64,000 nt of DNA from DATAOG01 sp963840925 (GCA_963840925.1 CAWJAY010000027.1:62001-126000), one strand, 5' to 3'. Positions 34,980 to 46,373 are shown, counted from the stretch's first letter. Notes: generated from the letters alone by a model not told the origin. A program made the numbers and translations.

Positions 34980-36384
34980 CTATTCGGCCGGATGGCGCAG
35001 CGGCGCGCAGTCGCCGAGCAGCTCGTGCATCTCGAGCGCCGCGATGTCGAGCGCAGCTTTGGCGTCCTTGTCGCCGGCCAGATACGAGCTCAGCTCGCGG
35101 ACCAGGATGTCGGTGATCTGGGGCGATTCCGGGATCGTGGGCTTGGCGATCGCGACCTCGTTGGTCCGCATCGAAGCCTTGGCGTAGGCGAGCTTTTGGA
35201 CCTCGGCATCGGCGTAGACGTCGGGCCGGGCTGAGGCGCCGCCGTGCAGGTGCTGCTCCAACTGCTGCGGCAACGCCATCATCCACTGGATGAACAGGAA
35301 CGCCGCCTCCTGGTTCTCGGCATGGGCCGGGATCAGATAGGTCCAGCCCTCGACCTGGCCGACCTTGCCCTTGCCTCCCTGCGGGCACGAGATCGAAGCC
35401 CATCTTGCCGACCACCTGGCTCGCCTCGCGGTCCTCGGCGACCGCGTAGGTCGCATCGTTCCACATGATCAGCTCGAACACCTTGCTCTGCTGCATCAAC
35501 GCCATCACGTCGTCCCAAAAGTAATTGAGCGTGTCCGGCGGTGAATACTTCATCAGGCTCTTGTAGTACTCGAGCGACGCGATCGCCTCCGGGCTGTTGA
35601 CGATGATCGGGCCGCACTCGCTGCCGCTCTCGACGTCCATCATGTCGCCGCCGAAGCTGTAGAGAAAGTTCAGCCACTCGTACCACAGCGCCTCGTGCCG
35701 TTTGCCCTGCAGCGCCGTGCCGTAGAAGCCCTCCTCGGGCCGCGTGAACCATTCGGCCAGGTCGCGGTACTGATCCCAGTTCTGCGCCGGCTGGAGCTCG
35801 TAGCCGTACTTGGCCTTGAAGCCTTGCTGCTCCTTCGGGTCCTCGACCAGATCCTTGCGATACCACATGTACATGGTCAGCGCGGTGAAAGGGAAGCCAT
35901 AGATCTGGCCGTCGTACCAGGAGATCTCGCGCCATAAGCGGTCGTAGAGCACCTGCTCGGGCTTGAACTCGGGGTCGCGCAGCTTGGGATCGTCCATGAA
36001 CTTCGCCAGCGGCACCAGATGGCCGTTCTCGACGAACCGGCCGAGCTCGCGGTGCGGCTGCAGGATGAAATCGTAGCGGCCGCGCCTGGAGTTGAGATCG
36101 AGCATAACCTTATTGACCGCCTCGGAATGCTCGTACATCTCGATCACGACCTTGATGCCGGTCTGCTCCTCGAACGCGCCCTTGAGCGCTTCCATCGCCT
36201 CGAGCGGCGGCAAAGCCTCGCCGATCACCCGGATCGTGACCCCCTCGTAGGGCGCCGCGGCGTCCTCGAGGCTCCAGGCTGATGCCGGACCGGCGACAGC
36301 GAGGCCGATCAGCGCGCCGGCAACCGAACCACCGATCCCGAGCGCGCGCCCCTGTCCACGTGCAATGGTTGCATCCTTCGCCAT
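34980..36384 (-). CDS. CUT1 ABC transporter substrate-binding protein, one frameshift
   Basis: About 468 aa when read through one indel. A Sec signal peptide (IGLAVAGPASAWS) is preceded by GGGAGG before ATG 36384. The mature part shows GIKVVIEMYEHSEAVNKVML, DGQIYGFPFTALTMYMWYRK and NFLYSFGGDMMDVESGSECG, typical of binding proteins for sugars or polyols. At about 35378-35388 the frame changes: KMGFDLVP continues as GGKGKVGQVEGWTYLIPAHA in the shifted frame and runs to TAG at 34980. Everything after the shift is conserved family sequence (FLFIQWMMALPQQLEQHLHG), so the break is a single recent event or a sequencing indel. It is divergent from the HisA-like/kinase cluster, with a shared control region. 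Confidence 0.8.
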
Positions 36385-36436
36385 CGCTGCCTCCCGTTCG
36401 GCCGCCGATCCCGGTCGCCAGTGCTACCATGCGTGA

Positions 36437-36486
36437 CTTGGCGGATGCCAAGATTTTTGTGGTACTCCCCACAACGTTGTTGGCAT
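36437..36486. promoter_or_regulatory. Symmetric operator candidate in the divergent promoter region
   Basis: Within the 142-base divergent gap, ATGCCAA (36445-36451) and TTGGCAT (36480-36486) are inverted, and nested inside with the same centre (36465.5) are TTGTGG (36457-36462) and CCACAA (36469-36474). A second palindrome, CTTGGC-GGAT-GCCAAG, occupies 36437-36452. Such nested half-sites suit a dimeric or tetrameric repressor; the DeoR-family gene at the end of the plus-strand cluster is the natural candidate. Confidence 0.55.
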
Positions 36487-36526
36487 ACTCCAACCCGCAA
36501 CCTGCGGGAGCGCGGCGCCGTTGCCG

Positions 36527-37201
36527 ATGGACTTCATCTTCATGCTGACCCGCAACGACCGGACGGTCGAGGATGCGCTCGAAGTGCTCGACGCAATCCG
36601 CCCGCTCGGGCTGCGCCACCTCGGCTTCAAGGACGTGGGCCTCGCCCCCGCTCTGCTGCGGGAGTTGAACCGGCGGATCAAGGACCAGGGCGCCACCAGC
36701 TATCTCGAGGTCGTCAGCAGCGGGCCCGAGGCCTGCCTCGCCTCGGCCAACGCGGCGGTCGAGACCGGCGTCGACCGGCTGCTCGGCGGCACCGACGTCG
36801 ATGCCGTCCTCGCGCGCCTCCGGGGCACCGGCGTTTGCTACTATCCCTTTCCCGGGACCCCGCGCGGCCACCCGACCGTGCTCGGCGGCATGCCCGAGCA
36901 GATCGGCGCCGATTGCGCCGCGTTCATGGCCAAGGGCTGCGCCGGGGTCGACCTGCTCGCCTACCGCGCGACCGAGGCCGAGCCGCTCGATCTGGTGCGG
37001 GCGGCCAAGCGCGCGCTCGGCGCCGGCCGCCTGATCGTCGCCGGCAGCGTCGACCAGCCGGCGCGGATCCGGGCGCTCGCCGCCGCCGGCGCCGATGCCT
37101 TCACGATCGGCTCGGCGGTCTTCAACGGCGCCTTCTCGCCGCGCAAAGGCGCCTTGCTCTCGCAACTGCGCGACGTGCTCGCGGCCTGCGGCGTGCCATG
37201 A
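36527..37201 (+). CDS. HisA-like phosphate-binding TIM-barrel protein of unassigned function
   Basis: About 224 aa. The sequence reads as a compact TIM barrel with a C-terminal phosphate-binding pair: RLIVAGSVDQPARIRALAAA and GADAFTIGSAVFNG, as in HisA/HisF and ribulose-phosphate-binding barrels. Earlier segments are LGLRHLGFKDVGL and GVDRLLGGTDVDAVLARLRG. I do not recognise a named family. ATG 36527 is used; TTG 36521 is ten bases after GGGAG and could be the true start. The TGA overlaps the ATG of the kinase gene. As the first gene of a kinase, dehydrogenase, phosphatase and regulator cluster it probably acts on a phosphorylated sugar or polyol intermediate. Confidence 0.75.
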   Translation: MDFIFMLTRNDRTVEDALEVLDAIRPLGLRHLGFKDVGLAPALLRELNRRIKDQGATSYLEVVSSGPEACLASANAAVETGVDRLLGGTDVDAVLARLRGTGVCYYPFPGTPRGHPTVLGGMPEQIGADCAAFMAKGCAGVDLLAYRATEAEPLDLVRAAKRALGAGRLIVAGSVDQPARIRALAAAGADAFTIGSAVFNGAFSPRKGALLSQLRDVLAACGVP

Positions 37202-38655
37202 TCGTCGGCGTCGACATCGGGACCCAGAGCCTGAAGGCGGTGGTCACCGGCGACGATCTCCGGCCGCGTGGCCAGGCCGCGGTCGCCTACCGGCCGTCCT
37301 TCCCCCGCCCGGGCTGGGCCGAGCAGGACTGCCGGCTGTGGGAGCAGGCGCTCGGGCCGGCGATCGCCGGCGCGCTCGAGCAGGCGGGCACGCCGCCGCA
37401 CGCGGTCAGCGCGCTTGGCATCTGCGGCCAGCTCGACGGTTGCGTCGCGGTCGACCAGGACGGGCAGCCGCTCGGCCCCTGCATCATCTGGATGGACCGC
37501 CGCGCCGAGGCCGAGGTCCAGGGCCGGCCGGCGGCACGGATCCAGCAGACCTCCGGGCTGGTCCTGGATGCCACCCACATGGCCGCCAAGGCCCGCTGGC
37601 AAAAGCGCTATCTGCCGGCGGCCGGCCGCATCCGCCGCTTTCACCAGCCGGTCTCCTATCTGGTCGCGCGCCTGACCGGCGAGCACGTCTTCGACCACGG
37701 CCTGGCATCGACGACGATGGTCTACGACCTCGCCGAGCGCGCCTTCGACCCTGGGCTGCTGGCGCTGTTCGAGCTCGAGGCGGGCGAGCTGCCGCGGCTC
37801 GCCGAGGCGGCCGAAGGCGCGGGCGCGCTGCACCGGGCGGGCGCCGAGCTGACCGGGCTGCCGGCGGGCACGCCGGTTGCGGTCGGCACCGGCGACGATT
37901 TTGCCAATCCGCTCGGCGCCGGTCTGGTCGAACCCGGCAAACTCGCCTGCGCGCTCGGCACCGCCGAAGTGGTGGGCGCGCTCCACGACTGGCCGGCGAT
38001 CGACCAGCGCGGCCTGGTCGAGACCCACGGCTACCCGGGCGGCCGCTTCTTCATCGAAAACCCTGGCTGGCTCTCGGGCGGCGCGCTCGCCTGGTTCGTC
38101 CAGACATTCCGCCTGCGCGACGTGCAGGAGCTCGATGCGCTGGCCGCGACCGCGCCGCCCGGCTGCGACGGCGTCACCTTCGTGCCGGCGCTCTCGGGCG
38201 CGATGGCGCCGGCCTGGATCGCCGCGGCGCGCGGCTGCTTCTACGGGCTCAGCGCCGCCCACGGCCCCGGCCACCTGGCGCGCGCGGTCCTCGAGGGCTG
38301 CGCGTTTGCGATGCGCGACGTGCTCGAGCGGCTGCTCGAGATGGGTCTCACGATCGATGCGTTGCTGCTGCTGGGCGGGGGCGCCAGGAGCCCGCTCTGG
38401 GCACGGATCCGCGCCAACCTGACCGGGCTGCCGGTCGTGCTGCCGCAGGTCGTCGACACCTCGCCGATCGGGGCTGCGATGCTGGCCGCGGTCGCCGCCG
38501 GGATTCAGCCCTCGCTGCTCGCGGCCGCCCTGCTGGTGACCGCAAAGACCACGACGATCGCGCCCGATGCCGCCGCCAAGGCGGCCTCTGACCAGGCCTA
38601 TGCCGCCTACCGCAAGCTGTTCGAGAGCCTGCGGCCGATGTTCGAGGGGCACTGA
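37198..38655 (+). CDS. FGGY-family carbohydrate kinase
   Basis: A 485-aa sugar/polyol kinase of the FGGY family (xylulokinase/glycerol kinase fold). Visible features: N-terminal phosphate loop VGVDIGTQSLKAVVTGDD, the sugar-side ICGQLDGCVAVDQDG, PCIIWMDRRAEAE, a catalytic-aspartate region GTGDDFANPLGAGLVEPG, and the C-terminal ATP-site LLLGGGARSPLWARI. It most resembles xylulokinase-like members; substrate specificity in this family cannot be read by eye. ATG 37198 overlaps the HisA-like stop (ATGA), and its own stop overlaps the next ATG (TGATG). It would phosphorylate the compound imported by the divergent transporter. Confidence 0.9.
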   Translation: MIVGVDIGTQSLKAVVTGDDLRPRGQAAVAYRPSFPRPGWAEQDCRLWEQALGPAIAGALEQAGTPPHAVSALGICGQLDGCVAVDQDGQPLGPCIIWMDRRAEAEVQGRPAARIQQTSGLVLDATHMAAKARWQKRYLPAAGRIRRFHQPVSYLVARLTGEHVFDHGLASTTMVYDLAERAFDPGLLALFELEAGELPRLAEAAEGAGALHRAGAELTGLPAGTPVAVGTGDDFANPLGAGLVEPGKLACALGTAEVVGALHDWPAIDQRGLVETHGYPGGRFFIENPGWLSGGALAWFVQTFRLRDVQELDALAATAPPGCDGVTFVPALSGAMAPAWIAAARGCFYGLSAAHGPGHLARAVLEGCAFAMRDVLERLLEMGLTIDALLLLGGGARSPLWARIRANLTGLPVVLPQVVDTSPIGAAMLAAVAAGIQPSLLAAALLVTAKTTTIAPDAAAKAASDQAYAAYRKLFESLRPMFEGH

Positions 38656-39935
38656 TGGCGCTCGACACGCTGGGCCGGCTGCTCGCCGGCGAGTTCCGCG
38701 ACCCCGACGACGGGGGGCTCCTGATCGCGCCGATCGGCAACATCGCGATCGAGGACAGCCTGGCCGGCCGCGAGGCCGACCTGGTCGCCGGGCTGGAGCT
38801 CGGCGACCGGCTCGCGGTGGTCAGCGACCCGACCACGCGCGCGGTCCTTGGACGCCGGGTCGAGCAGGCGCTCGGCCGGATCGCAAAGATCCAGAGCGTC
38901 GTGCTGCCCGAGCATCCCGAGCCCGACCTCGAGACCGTCGACCGGCTGCGCAGGGCGACCGGCGAGGCCAGCGCCTTGATCGCGGTCGGCTCGGGCACGA
39001 TCAACGACCTTTGCAAGTACGCCTCGGCCCAGGCGGGCCAGCCGTTCGTCGCGTTCGCGACCGCGCCCTCGATGAACGGCTACACCTCGGTCAACGCCGC
39101 GATCACGATCGAGGGGCATAAGAGCTCACTCGGCGCGCAGCTGGCGACCGCCGTGTTCCTCGACCTCGAGGTGCTGGCGGCGGCGCCGGTGCGGATGATC
39201 CGGGCCGGGCTCGGCGATTCAGTCTGCCGCGCCAGCGCGCAGGCCGACTGGCTGCTCGCCCACCGGCTGCTCGGCCGTCCCTACCGGCGCGTTCCCTACG
39301 CGCTGCTCGCCGAGGATGAGGGCCCGCTGCTCGCGGACGCCGCGGGCCTCGTCGCGGGCGATCTGGCCGCGATCCGGCGCCTGGTGGCGACCCTCGTGCT
39401 GTCCGGCTTCGGCATGACGCTGTGCGGCGGCAGCGACCCCGCGAGCCAGGGCGAGCACCTGGTCAGCCATTATGCCGAGATGCTGGGCGATCCGGCCTGG
39501 CCCAAGGCCTACCATGGCGAGCAGATCGGGGTCACGACGCTGACGATGGCCCGCCTGCAGGCGCAGATCCTGGGTGGCCCGCCGCCGCGGATCGAGCCCT
39601 CCCGGGTCGACGAGGCGGCCTTGATTGCCCACTTCGGGCCGGAGCTTGGACACTCCTGCTGGCGGGAGTTCCGCCGCAAACGCGTCGACCGGGGCGCTGC
39701 ACTCCAGCTCAACCGCCGGCTCGAAGCGCACTGGGAGGACATGCGCGCTGAGATCGCGGCCATCCACAAGCCGCCCGAGCAGCTGCGCGCGGTCCTCGAG
39801 GCGGCCGGGGCGCCGACCACGCCCGAGGCGCTCGGCTGGCCGCGTGAGTTCTACCTCGAGGCCGTCCGCCACGCCCGCCTGATCCGCAACCGCTACACCT
39901 TTCTCGACCTCGCCGCCGACGGCGGTTTTCTTTAA
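38655..39935 (+). CDS. sn-Glycerol-1-phosphate dehydrogenase-like (AraM/EgsA family)
   Basis: A 426-aa member of the iron-dependent alcohol dehydrogenase superfamily, closest by motif to sn-glycerol-1-phosphate dehydrogenases of the AraM type. NAD-binding glycine motif: LIAVGSGTINDLCKYASAQ. Substrate-side motif: FATAPSMNGYTSVNAAITIE. Metal-ligand histidines are likely in GEHLVSHYAEML and YHGEQIGVTTLTM. A C-terminal extension of about 90 residues includes WREFRRKRVDRGAALQLN. In Bacillus AraM makes G1P for lipid-like heptaprenylglyceryl phosphate; in a kinase/HAD/transporter operon a catabolic role on a phosphorylated polyol is more likely. Coupled translationally to the kinase. Confidence 0.85.
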   Translation: MALDTLGRLLAGEFRDPDDGGLLIAPIGNIAIEDSLAGREADLVAGLELGDRLAVVSDPTTRAVLGRRVEQALGRIAKIQSVVLPEHPEPDLETVDRLRRATGEASALIAVGSGTINDLCKYASAQAGQPFVAFATAPSMNGYTSVNAAITIEGHKSSLGAQLATAVFLDLEVLAAAPVRMIRAGLGDSVCRASAQADWLLAHRLLGRPYRRVPYALLAEDEGPLLADAAGLVAGDLAAIRRLVATLVLSGFGMTLCGGSDPASQGEHLVSHYAEMLGDPAWPKAYHGEQIGVTTLTMARLQAQILGGPPPRIEPSRVDEAALIAHFGPELGHSCWREFRRKRVDRGAALQLNRRLEAHWEDMRAEIAAIHKPPEQLRAVLEAAGAPTTPEALGWPREFYLEAVRHARLIRNRYTFLDLAADGGFL

Positions 39936-39958
39936 TTGACCGAAAGCTTTCCAACCGG

Positions 39959-40759
39959 ATGCTGATGCGACCGATCAGCGAATTCCCGCGCCCGGCGCTG
40001 GCCCGGATCGAAATCGTGCTGGCCGACATCGATGACACGCTGACCGATGACGGCCGCCTGACCGCCGGCACCTATGCCGCGCTCGAGCGCCTGCAGGCAG
40101 CTGGCCTGAAGGTGATCCCGGTGACCGGCCGGCCCGCGGGCTGGTGCGACCTGATCGCGCGCTTTTGGCCGGTCGATGCCGTGGTCGGGGAGAACGGCGC
40201 TTTCTTCTTCGTCTACCAGCGTGCCGAGCGCCGGATGCTCCGCTGTTACGCGAAGACGCCTCGCCAGCGCGCCGATGACCGCCGGCGCCTCGACCAATCG
40301 GGCGCGCAGATCCTGGCCGAGGTCGCGGGCGCTGCGATCGCGGCCGATCAGGCTTACCGGGAGGCGGACCTCGCGATCGACTGGCGCGAAGACGTGGCGC
40401 CGCTGCCGCCCGCGACCGTCCAGCGGATCGTCGAGCTGTTCGAGGCCGCCGGCGCCAAGGCAAAGGTCAGCTCGATCCACGTCAACGGCTGGTTCGGCGA
40501 CTACGACAAGCTCGCAATGACCTTACGTCTGCTGCGCGAGCGCTTCGGCCTCGATATCGGCGCTGCGGCCGAGCAGGTCCTGTTCGTCGGCGATTCGCCC
40601 AACGACGCCCCGCTGTTCGGGTTTTTCCGGCATTCGGTCGGGGTCGCGAACGTGCGCGACTTTGCCGGCCGGCTCGCGGCCGAGCCGGCCTGGGTCACCG
40701 AGGCGCGCGGCGGCGCCGGCTTCGCCGAGCTGACCGAGCGGCTGCTGGCGGCCCGATGA
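39959..40759 (+). CDS. HAD-superfamily (IIB-type) phosphatase
   Basis: A 266-aa Cof/sucrose-phosphatase-like HAD hydrolase. Motif I is LADIDDTLTDDGRL with nucleophile and acid aspartates, motif II VIPVTGRPAGWCDL, motif III lysine in GDYDKLAMTL, and motif IV FVGDSPNDAPLFGFF. A cap domain lies between motifs II and III. The start may be ATG 39959 or ATG 39965; neither shows a strong ribosome binding site. Its ATGA stop overlaps the regulator gene. It would dephosphorylate a sugar- or polyol-phosphate made or oxidised by its neighbours; the substrate is not evident. Confidence 0.88.
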   Translation: MLMRPISEFPRPALARIEIVLADIDDTLTDDGRLTAGTYAALERLQAAGLKVIPVTGRPAGWCDLIARFWPVDAVVGENGAFFFVYQRAERRMLRCYAKTPRQRADDRRRLDQSGAQILAEVAGAAIAADQAYREADLAIDWREDVAPLPPATVQRIVELFEAAGAKAKVSSIHVNGWFGDYDKLAMTLRLLRERFGLDIGAAAEQVLFVGDSPNDAPLFGFFRHSVGVANVRDFAGRLAAEPAWVTEARGGAGFAELTERLLAAR

Positions 40760-41562
40760 ACGCGGTCCGCTTCGGCAAGCTCGCGCGCCGCGAGCGGATC
40801 GTGGCCGAACTGCGCGCCAATCCGACCGTGCGGGTCGCAGCGCTCGCCCGCGCCTTTGGCGTCTCGACCGAGACCGTGCGCCGCGACCTCGATGCGCTGA
40901 GCGAGGGCGGCCTGGTCAGCCGCACCTATGGCGGCGCCGCGCTGCCGGCGATCGGGGTCGAGCCCTCGCTTGCCCAGCGGCAGCGCGAGCTGACCGCAGA
41001 GCGCGAGCGGATCGCACGCCACGCGGTCGGCCTGGTCGCCGCGCGCGACGTCCTGATGATCGACTGCGGCTCGACCACCTGGCAGTTCGCGCGCCGGCTC
41101 GCGACGCTGCCGATGCCGCTCACCGTGATCACCAACAGCCTCGGCGTCGCGAGCACGCTCGCCGCCAATCCGGCGATCCGGGTCGTGATCTGCCCGGGCG
41201 ACTATGCCGCGGGCGAGGGCGGCACGTTCGGACCGGAGACGCTGGCCTTCGTCCGCCGCTTTCGCGCCGACAAGGCGGTGATCGGCGCCGGCGGCCTGAC
41301 CGCGGACGGCCCGAGCGAAGTCCTGCCCGGCGCCGCCTGGGTCAAGCGGGCGATGCTCGAGCGGGCGCGCCGCGGGATCCTTTTGGTCGACCACAGCAAG
41401 TTCGAGCAGGCCCGTTACGAGCTCGTCTGCCCGTTGGCCGCGCTTGCCGATCTGGTTACCGACGCCTCGCCGCCGGCGGTGCTGGCGGCGGCGATCGGCG
41501 CCGCCGGCGTCACGATCCATCTGGCCCTGGACAAGCCGGCTGCGGCCCAACCCGCCCGCTGA
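40756..41562 (+). CDS. DeoR/GlpR-family transcriptional regulator
   Basis: A 268-aa DeoR-type regulator. The N-terminal winged helix reads RRERIVAELRANPTVRVAAL followed by GVSTETVRRDLDALSEGGLV. The effector domain of the phosphosugar-binding type includes DVLMIDCGSTTWQFARRL, VITNSLGVASTLAAN and GGLTADGPSEVLPG. DeoR proteins usually sense a phosphorylated intermediate of the operon they control. It is the last gene of the plus-strand cluster, overlapping the HAD gene by four bases, and is the prime candidate to bind the symmetric site in the divergent promoter. Confidence 0.9.
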   Translation: MNAVRFGKLARRERIVAELRANPTVRVAALARAFGVSTETVRRDLDALSEGGLVSRTYGGAALPAIGVEPSLAQRQRELTAERERIARHAVGLVAARDVLMIDCGSTTWQFARRLATLPMPLTVITNSLGVASTLAANPAIRVVICPGDYAAGEGGTFGPETLAFVRRFRADKAVIGAGGLTADGPSEVLPGAAWVKRAMLERARRGILLVDHSKFEQARYELVCPLAALADLVTDASPPAVLAAAIGAAGVTIHLALDKPAAAQPAR

Positions 41563-41634
41563 GGTCCGGCCGGCTTGCTCTTGTCCGGCGGCCGCCATCG
41601 GTTATCTTGCGCCAGCCGACATCCGAGATGGCTG

Positions 41635-43574
<1,940 letters not shown>

Positions 43575-43578
<4 letters not shown>

Positions 43579-45125
43579 CGCGCGCCGGTCAGCCGGATCA
43601 CGTTCCAGGAGGCGGGCGCCAGCGTGGCGCGCAGCCGTGAGCTCTCGACTGCAACGCCACTGAGCGGCCGGGGCCTGACCCGGTCCGGGTCCGATCCGGT
43701 GTTGCTCGCCCCGAGGTCGTCATCGCGCAGCTCGAGCGCCTGCTCCAGCGCCAGGCCTTGGAATCCTTTGGCGCTCAGGTCCAGCGGCAGCTCCTGATCG
43801 AGGCTGCGGTTGAGCGCGAACAGGGTCAGCGCGCCGTTCGCCTCGTCGTGCACCGCGGCAAGCTTCAGGAACGGCACCGCGGGCAGCGGATAGTAGTGGT
43901 CGTCGGCGCCGCGCGGGTCGTAGTAGCGGGCGGCGTAGCCCGGGCAATCGATCTGCGTGCGCAATACGCGGCCGCGGCCGAAATTGCTGAACTGGGCAAA
44001 CGGGAAAAAAATCGTCTGGCGCCAGGCCGGGCCGCTGGTCTCGGTCATGATCGGCGCGATCACGTTGACCAGCTGCGCCAGGCAGCCGGCCTTGACCCGG
44101 TCGGCGTGGTTCAGGAGCGCGATGCAGGCGCCGCCGAAGACCAGCGCGTCCTGCAGCGTATAGACCTCCTCCAGGATCGGCGGCGCCACCGGCCAGCCCG
44201 GCCGGGTCCGGTCCTGCTGCCGCCTGCGGGTCCGGTACCAGACGTTCCATTCGTCGAAGCTCAGCATGATCCGCCGGCTCGACCGCCGGCGCGCGGCGAC
44301 CGCATCCGCGATCGCGACCACCTCGTCGATGAAGCTGTCGATCAGGTCGGCGCTGGCAAGGAACGCGGCCGGGTCGCCCGCATAGTCGTTGAGGTAGGTG
44401 TGCAGCGAGATGTACTCGACCTGCTCGAAGCAGTGCTCGAGCACGACGTCCTCCCAGACCCCGAAGGTCGGCATCGTGCGCCCGGACGAGCCGCAGGCCG
44501 CAAGCTCGATCGTCGGGTCGACCCACCTCATCATCTTGGCGGCCTCGATCGCGATCCGACCGTACTCGGACGGCGTCTTGGCGCCCATCTGCCAGGGCCC
44601 GTCCATCTCGTTGCCGAGGCACCAGAACTTGATCCCGTGCGGCTGCTCGTAGCCGTGGCTGCGGCGGCGGTCGGACAGCGCCGTGCCGCCCGGATGATTG
44701 CAATATTCGACCAGGTTGCGCGCCGCGTCCGGGCCGCGGGTGCCGAGATTGACCGCGAGCATCGGCTCGACCTCGGCCGCCTGGCACCAGTCGATGAACT
44801 CGTTGGTCCCGAACGTGTTCGGCTCGGTCGACAGCCAGGCGAGATCGAGCCGGCGCGGCCGCTGCCCGACCGGCCCGACCCCGTCCTCCCAATGGTAGCC
44901 GGACACGAAATTGCCGCCCGGATAGCGGATGATGGTCGGCGCCAGCTCGCGCACCAGCGCCAGCACGTCCTTGCGGAACCCGCGCTGATCGGCCTCGGGA
45001 TGCCCGGGCTCGAAGATGCCGCCATAGACGCAGCGCCCGAGGTGCTCGACGAAGGCGCCGAACAGCCGGCGATCGGTCGCCCCGATGGCGAAGTCGCGAT
45101 CCAGCAGCACGGACACGGTACGCAC
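43575..45125 (-). CDS. Alpha-L-arabinofuranosidase, glycoside hydrolase family 51
   Basis: A 516-aa GH51 enzyme that would release terminal arabinofuranose from plant hemicellulose-derived oligosaccharides. The catalytic acid/base is Glu173 (CLGNEMDGPWQMG) and the nucleophile Glu292 (SFDEWNVWY), both in canonical contexts. Other family segments are FGAFVEHLGRCVYGGIFEPG near the N-terminus and RYPGGNFVSGYHWEDGVGP. There is no signal peptide, so it probably acts in the cytoplasm on imported oligosaccharides. The start is GTG 45125, with GGAG upstream; the longer frame above is Arg/Pro-rich noise. It stands alone, convergent with aacS. Confidence 0.92.
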
Positions 45126-45725
45126 GGCACTTCTCCATCGAAGCGGCTTGCAGGCTCGGCGATCCAGCGGCGCGCCGCGCCTCGGCCGAGGGGAACGGTC
45201 AGCAGTTGGCGTCCATGACCGCAACGCGGTTGTCGGATCCCGGCGCCCGGGTGGCCACGTCCGGGCGCTCGGATCGGGGTCTTCCGCTTGCCGGTCGATC
45301 TCGGTCTCGAGGAGTTCTCGAGTAGTTCTGAGCGGCGGCGCGACGAGCCCCTCGATGACCTCGATCTTCATTCGGCGGAGCGTGAACCGCGACTGCCGGA
45401 CCGGCTCGCCAGAACCTCGGCTCCTGATAAACCCGAGCGCCGCATTTGTATCGAATTGTCTGGATAGTGTTCAAGCCGGGCTACTCCACATACGCGGCGT
45501 CGGCTGTGTTTCCCGGGTTCTAACAAAGCAAATTCTGCGCGCTTTTTTGGTTGATCGCAGATCGCGTCGTCAGTCGGCCCGCAGAGTTGCGCGATCTTCG
45601 GAGGCTGTGCAACCGCGATGTCTAAGCTGAGCCGGGCCGGCAGGATTTTTATACGCATTTTCATGCTAGACAAACTTTGGGCCGATGTGTGACAAGGCAG
45701 TATCGCAAGTCAGTGAGGTGGCAAG
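45126..45725. other. 600-base intergenic region upstream of mucR
   Basis: There is no convincing gene. The half nearest mucR is relatively AT-rich for this genome (for example TTTTTATACGCATTTTCATG at about 45646-45665), with a T6 run at about 45541. MucR-type regulators bind AT-rich T-A step sites and commonly autoregulate, so this may be a control region. The GH51 promoter must lie at its left end. Confidence 0.4.
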
Positions 45726-46181
45726 ATGACCGAACGTTCGGACCAGGCCGCTTTGGCGGAGATGACCGCCGAGATAGTGTCGGCCTTCGTATCCCACAAT
45801 CAAGTACGGCCGGTCGATCTCGGCCATCTGGTCGGCCTGGTGGGCGGCCGCCTGGCCAGTCTGGCTTTCGAAGAAGCCAATGCGGTCCCGCCGCCGCCGG
45901 AGCCGGCGGTGCCGATCCGACGATCGATCGGCAAGGATCAGATGACCTGCCTGATCTGCGGCCAGAAGCAGAAGCTGCTGAAACGACATCTGGCGACTGC
46001 GCATGAACTGACGCCGGATCAGTACCGCGAGCGCTTCCGGCTCAAGAGCGACTATCCGATGGTGGCGCCGAGCTACGCCAAGGCGCGCTCCGAGATGGCG
46101 CTCCGGATCGGCCTCGGCCGGCCAAAGAAGAAGGTGGCCGGCCGCCGGCGCGCCGCGGCGGCCACAAAGCCCGCGTCCTAA
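45726..46181 (+). CDS. mucR: MucR/Ros-family zinc-finger transcriptional regulator
   Basis: A 151-aa Ros/MucR protein. An N-terminal oligomerisation segment (EMTAEIVSAFVSHNQVRPVD) is followed by a prokaryotic zinc finger with Cys75, Cys78, His88 and His93 (CLICGQKQKLLKRHL, spacing C-x2-C-x9-H-x4-H). The family-defining LTPDQYRERFRL and YPMVAPSYAKARSEMA come next, then a basic Lys/Arg/Ala tail. These proteins are nucleoid-associated, H-NS-like regulators of exopolysaccharide, motility and cell-cycle genes in Alphaproteobacteria. AGGTGG precedes the ATG. This gene is the best taxonomic marker in the window. It is monocistronic by context. Confidence 0.95.
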   Translation: MTERSDQAALAEMTAEIVSAFVSHNQVRPVDLGHLVGLVGGRLASLAFEEANAVPPPPEPAVPIRRSIGKDQMTCLICGQKQKLLKRHLATAHELTPDQYRERFRLKSDYPMVAPSYAKARSEMALRIGLGRPKKKVAGRRRAAAATKPAS

Positions 46182-46189
46182 GCGCGGGC
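46169..46189 (+). terminator. GC-rich hairpin spanning the mucR stop codon
   Basis: GCCCGCG, a seven-base loop containing the TAA, then CGCGGGC. The stem is perfect but no T-run follows; position suggests the end of the mucR transcript. Confidence 0.45.
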
Positions 46190-46373
46190 GCCGCACTCTG
46201 CGATCCGGGTGGGTGCCACCGGCGCGGCGAGCGAACGCGCGACCCGCCGGTCGGTATCGAGCCTCGTCAGCTCGTCCGCATGGGCCAGGATCGCGCGACC
46301 GCCCGCTCGACCAGGGCGAGCTGCAACTCACAGCTCCTGATCTCTGACGCGCGCCCGATCGTCGGCCAACGGT

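Noticed and set aside
45219..45725. Frames on both strands upstream of mucR
   Set aside because: None has a plausible ribosome binding site, family motif or protein-like composition; treated as intergenic.
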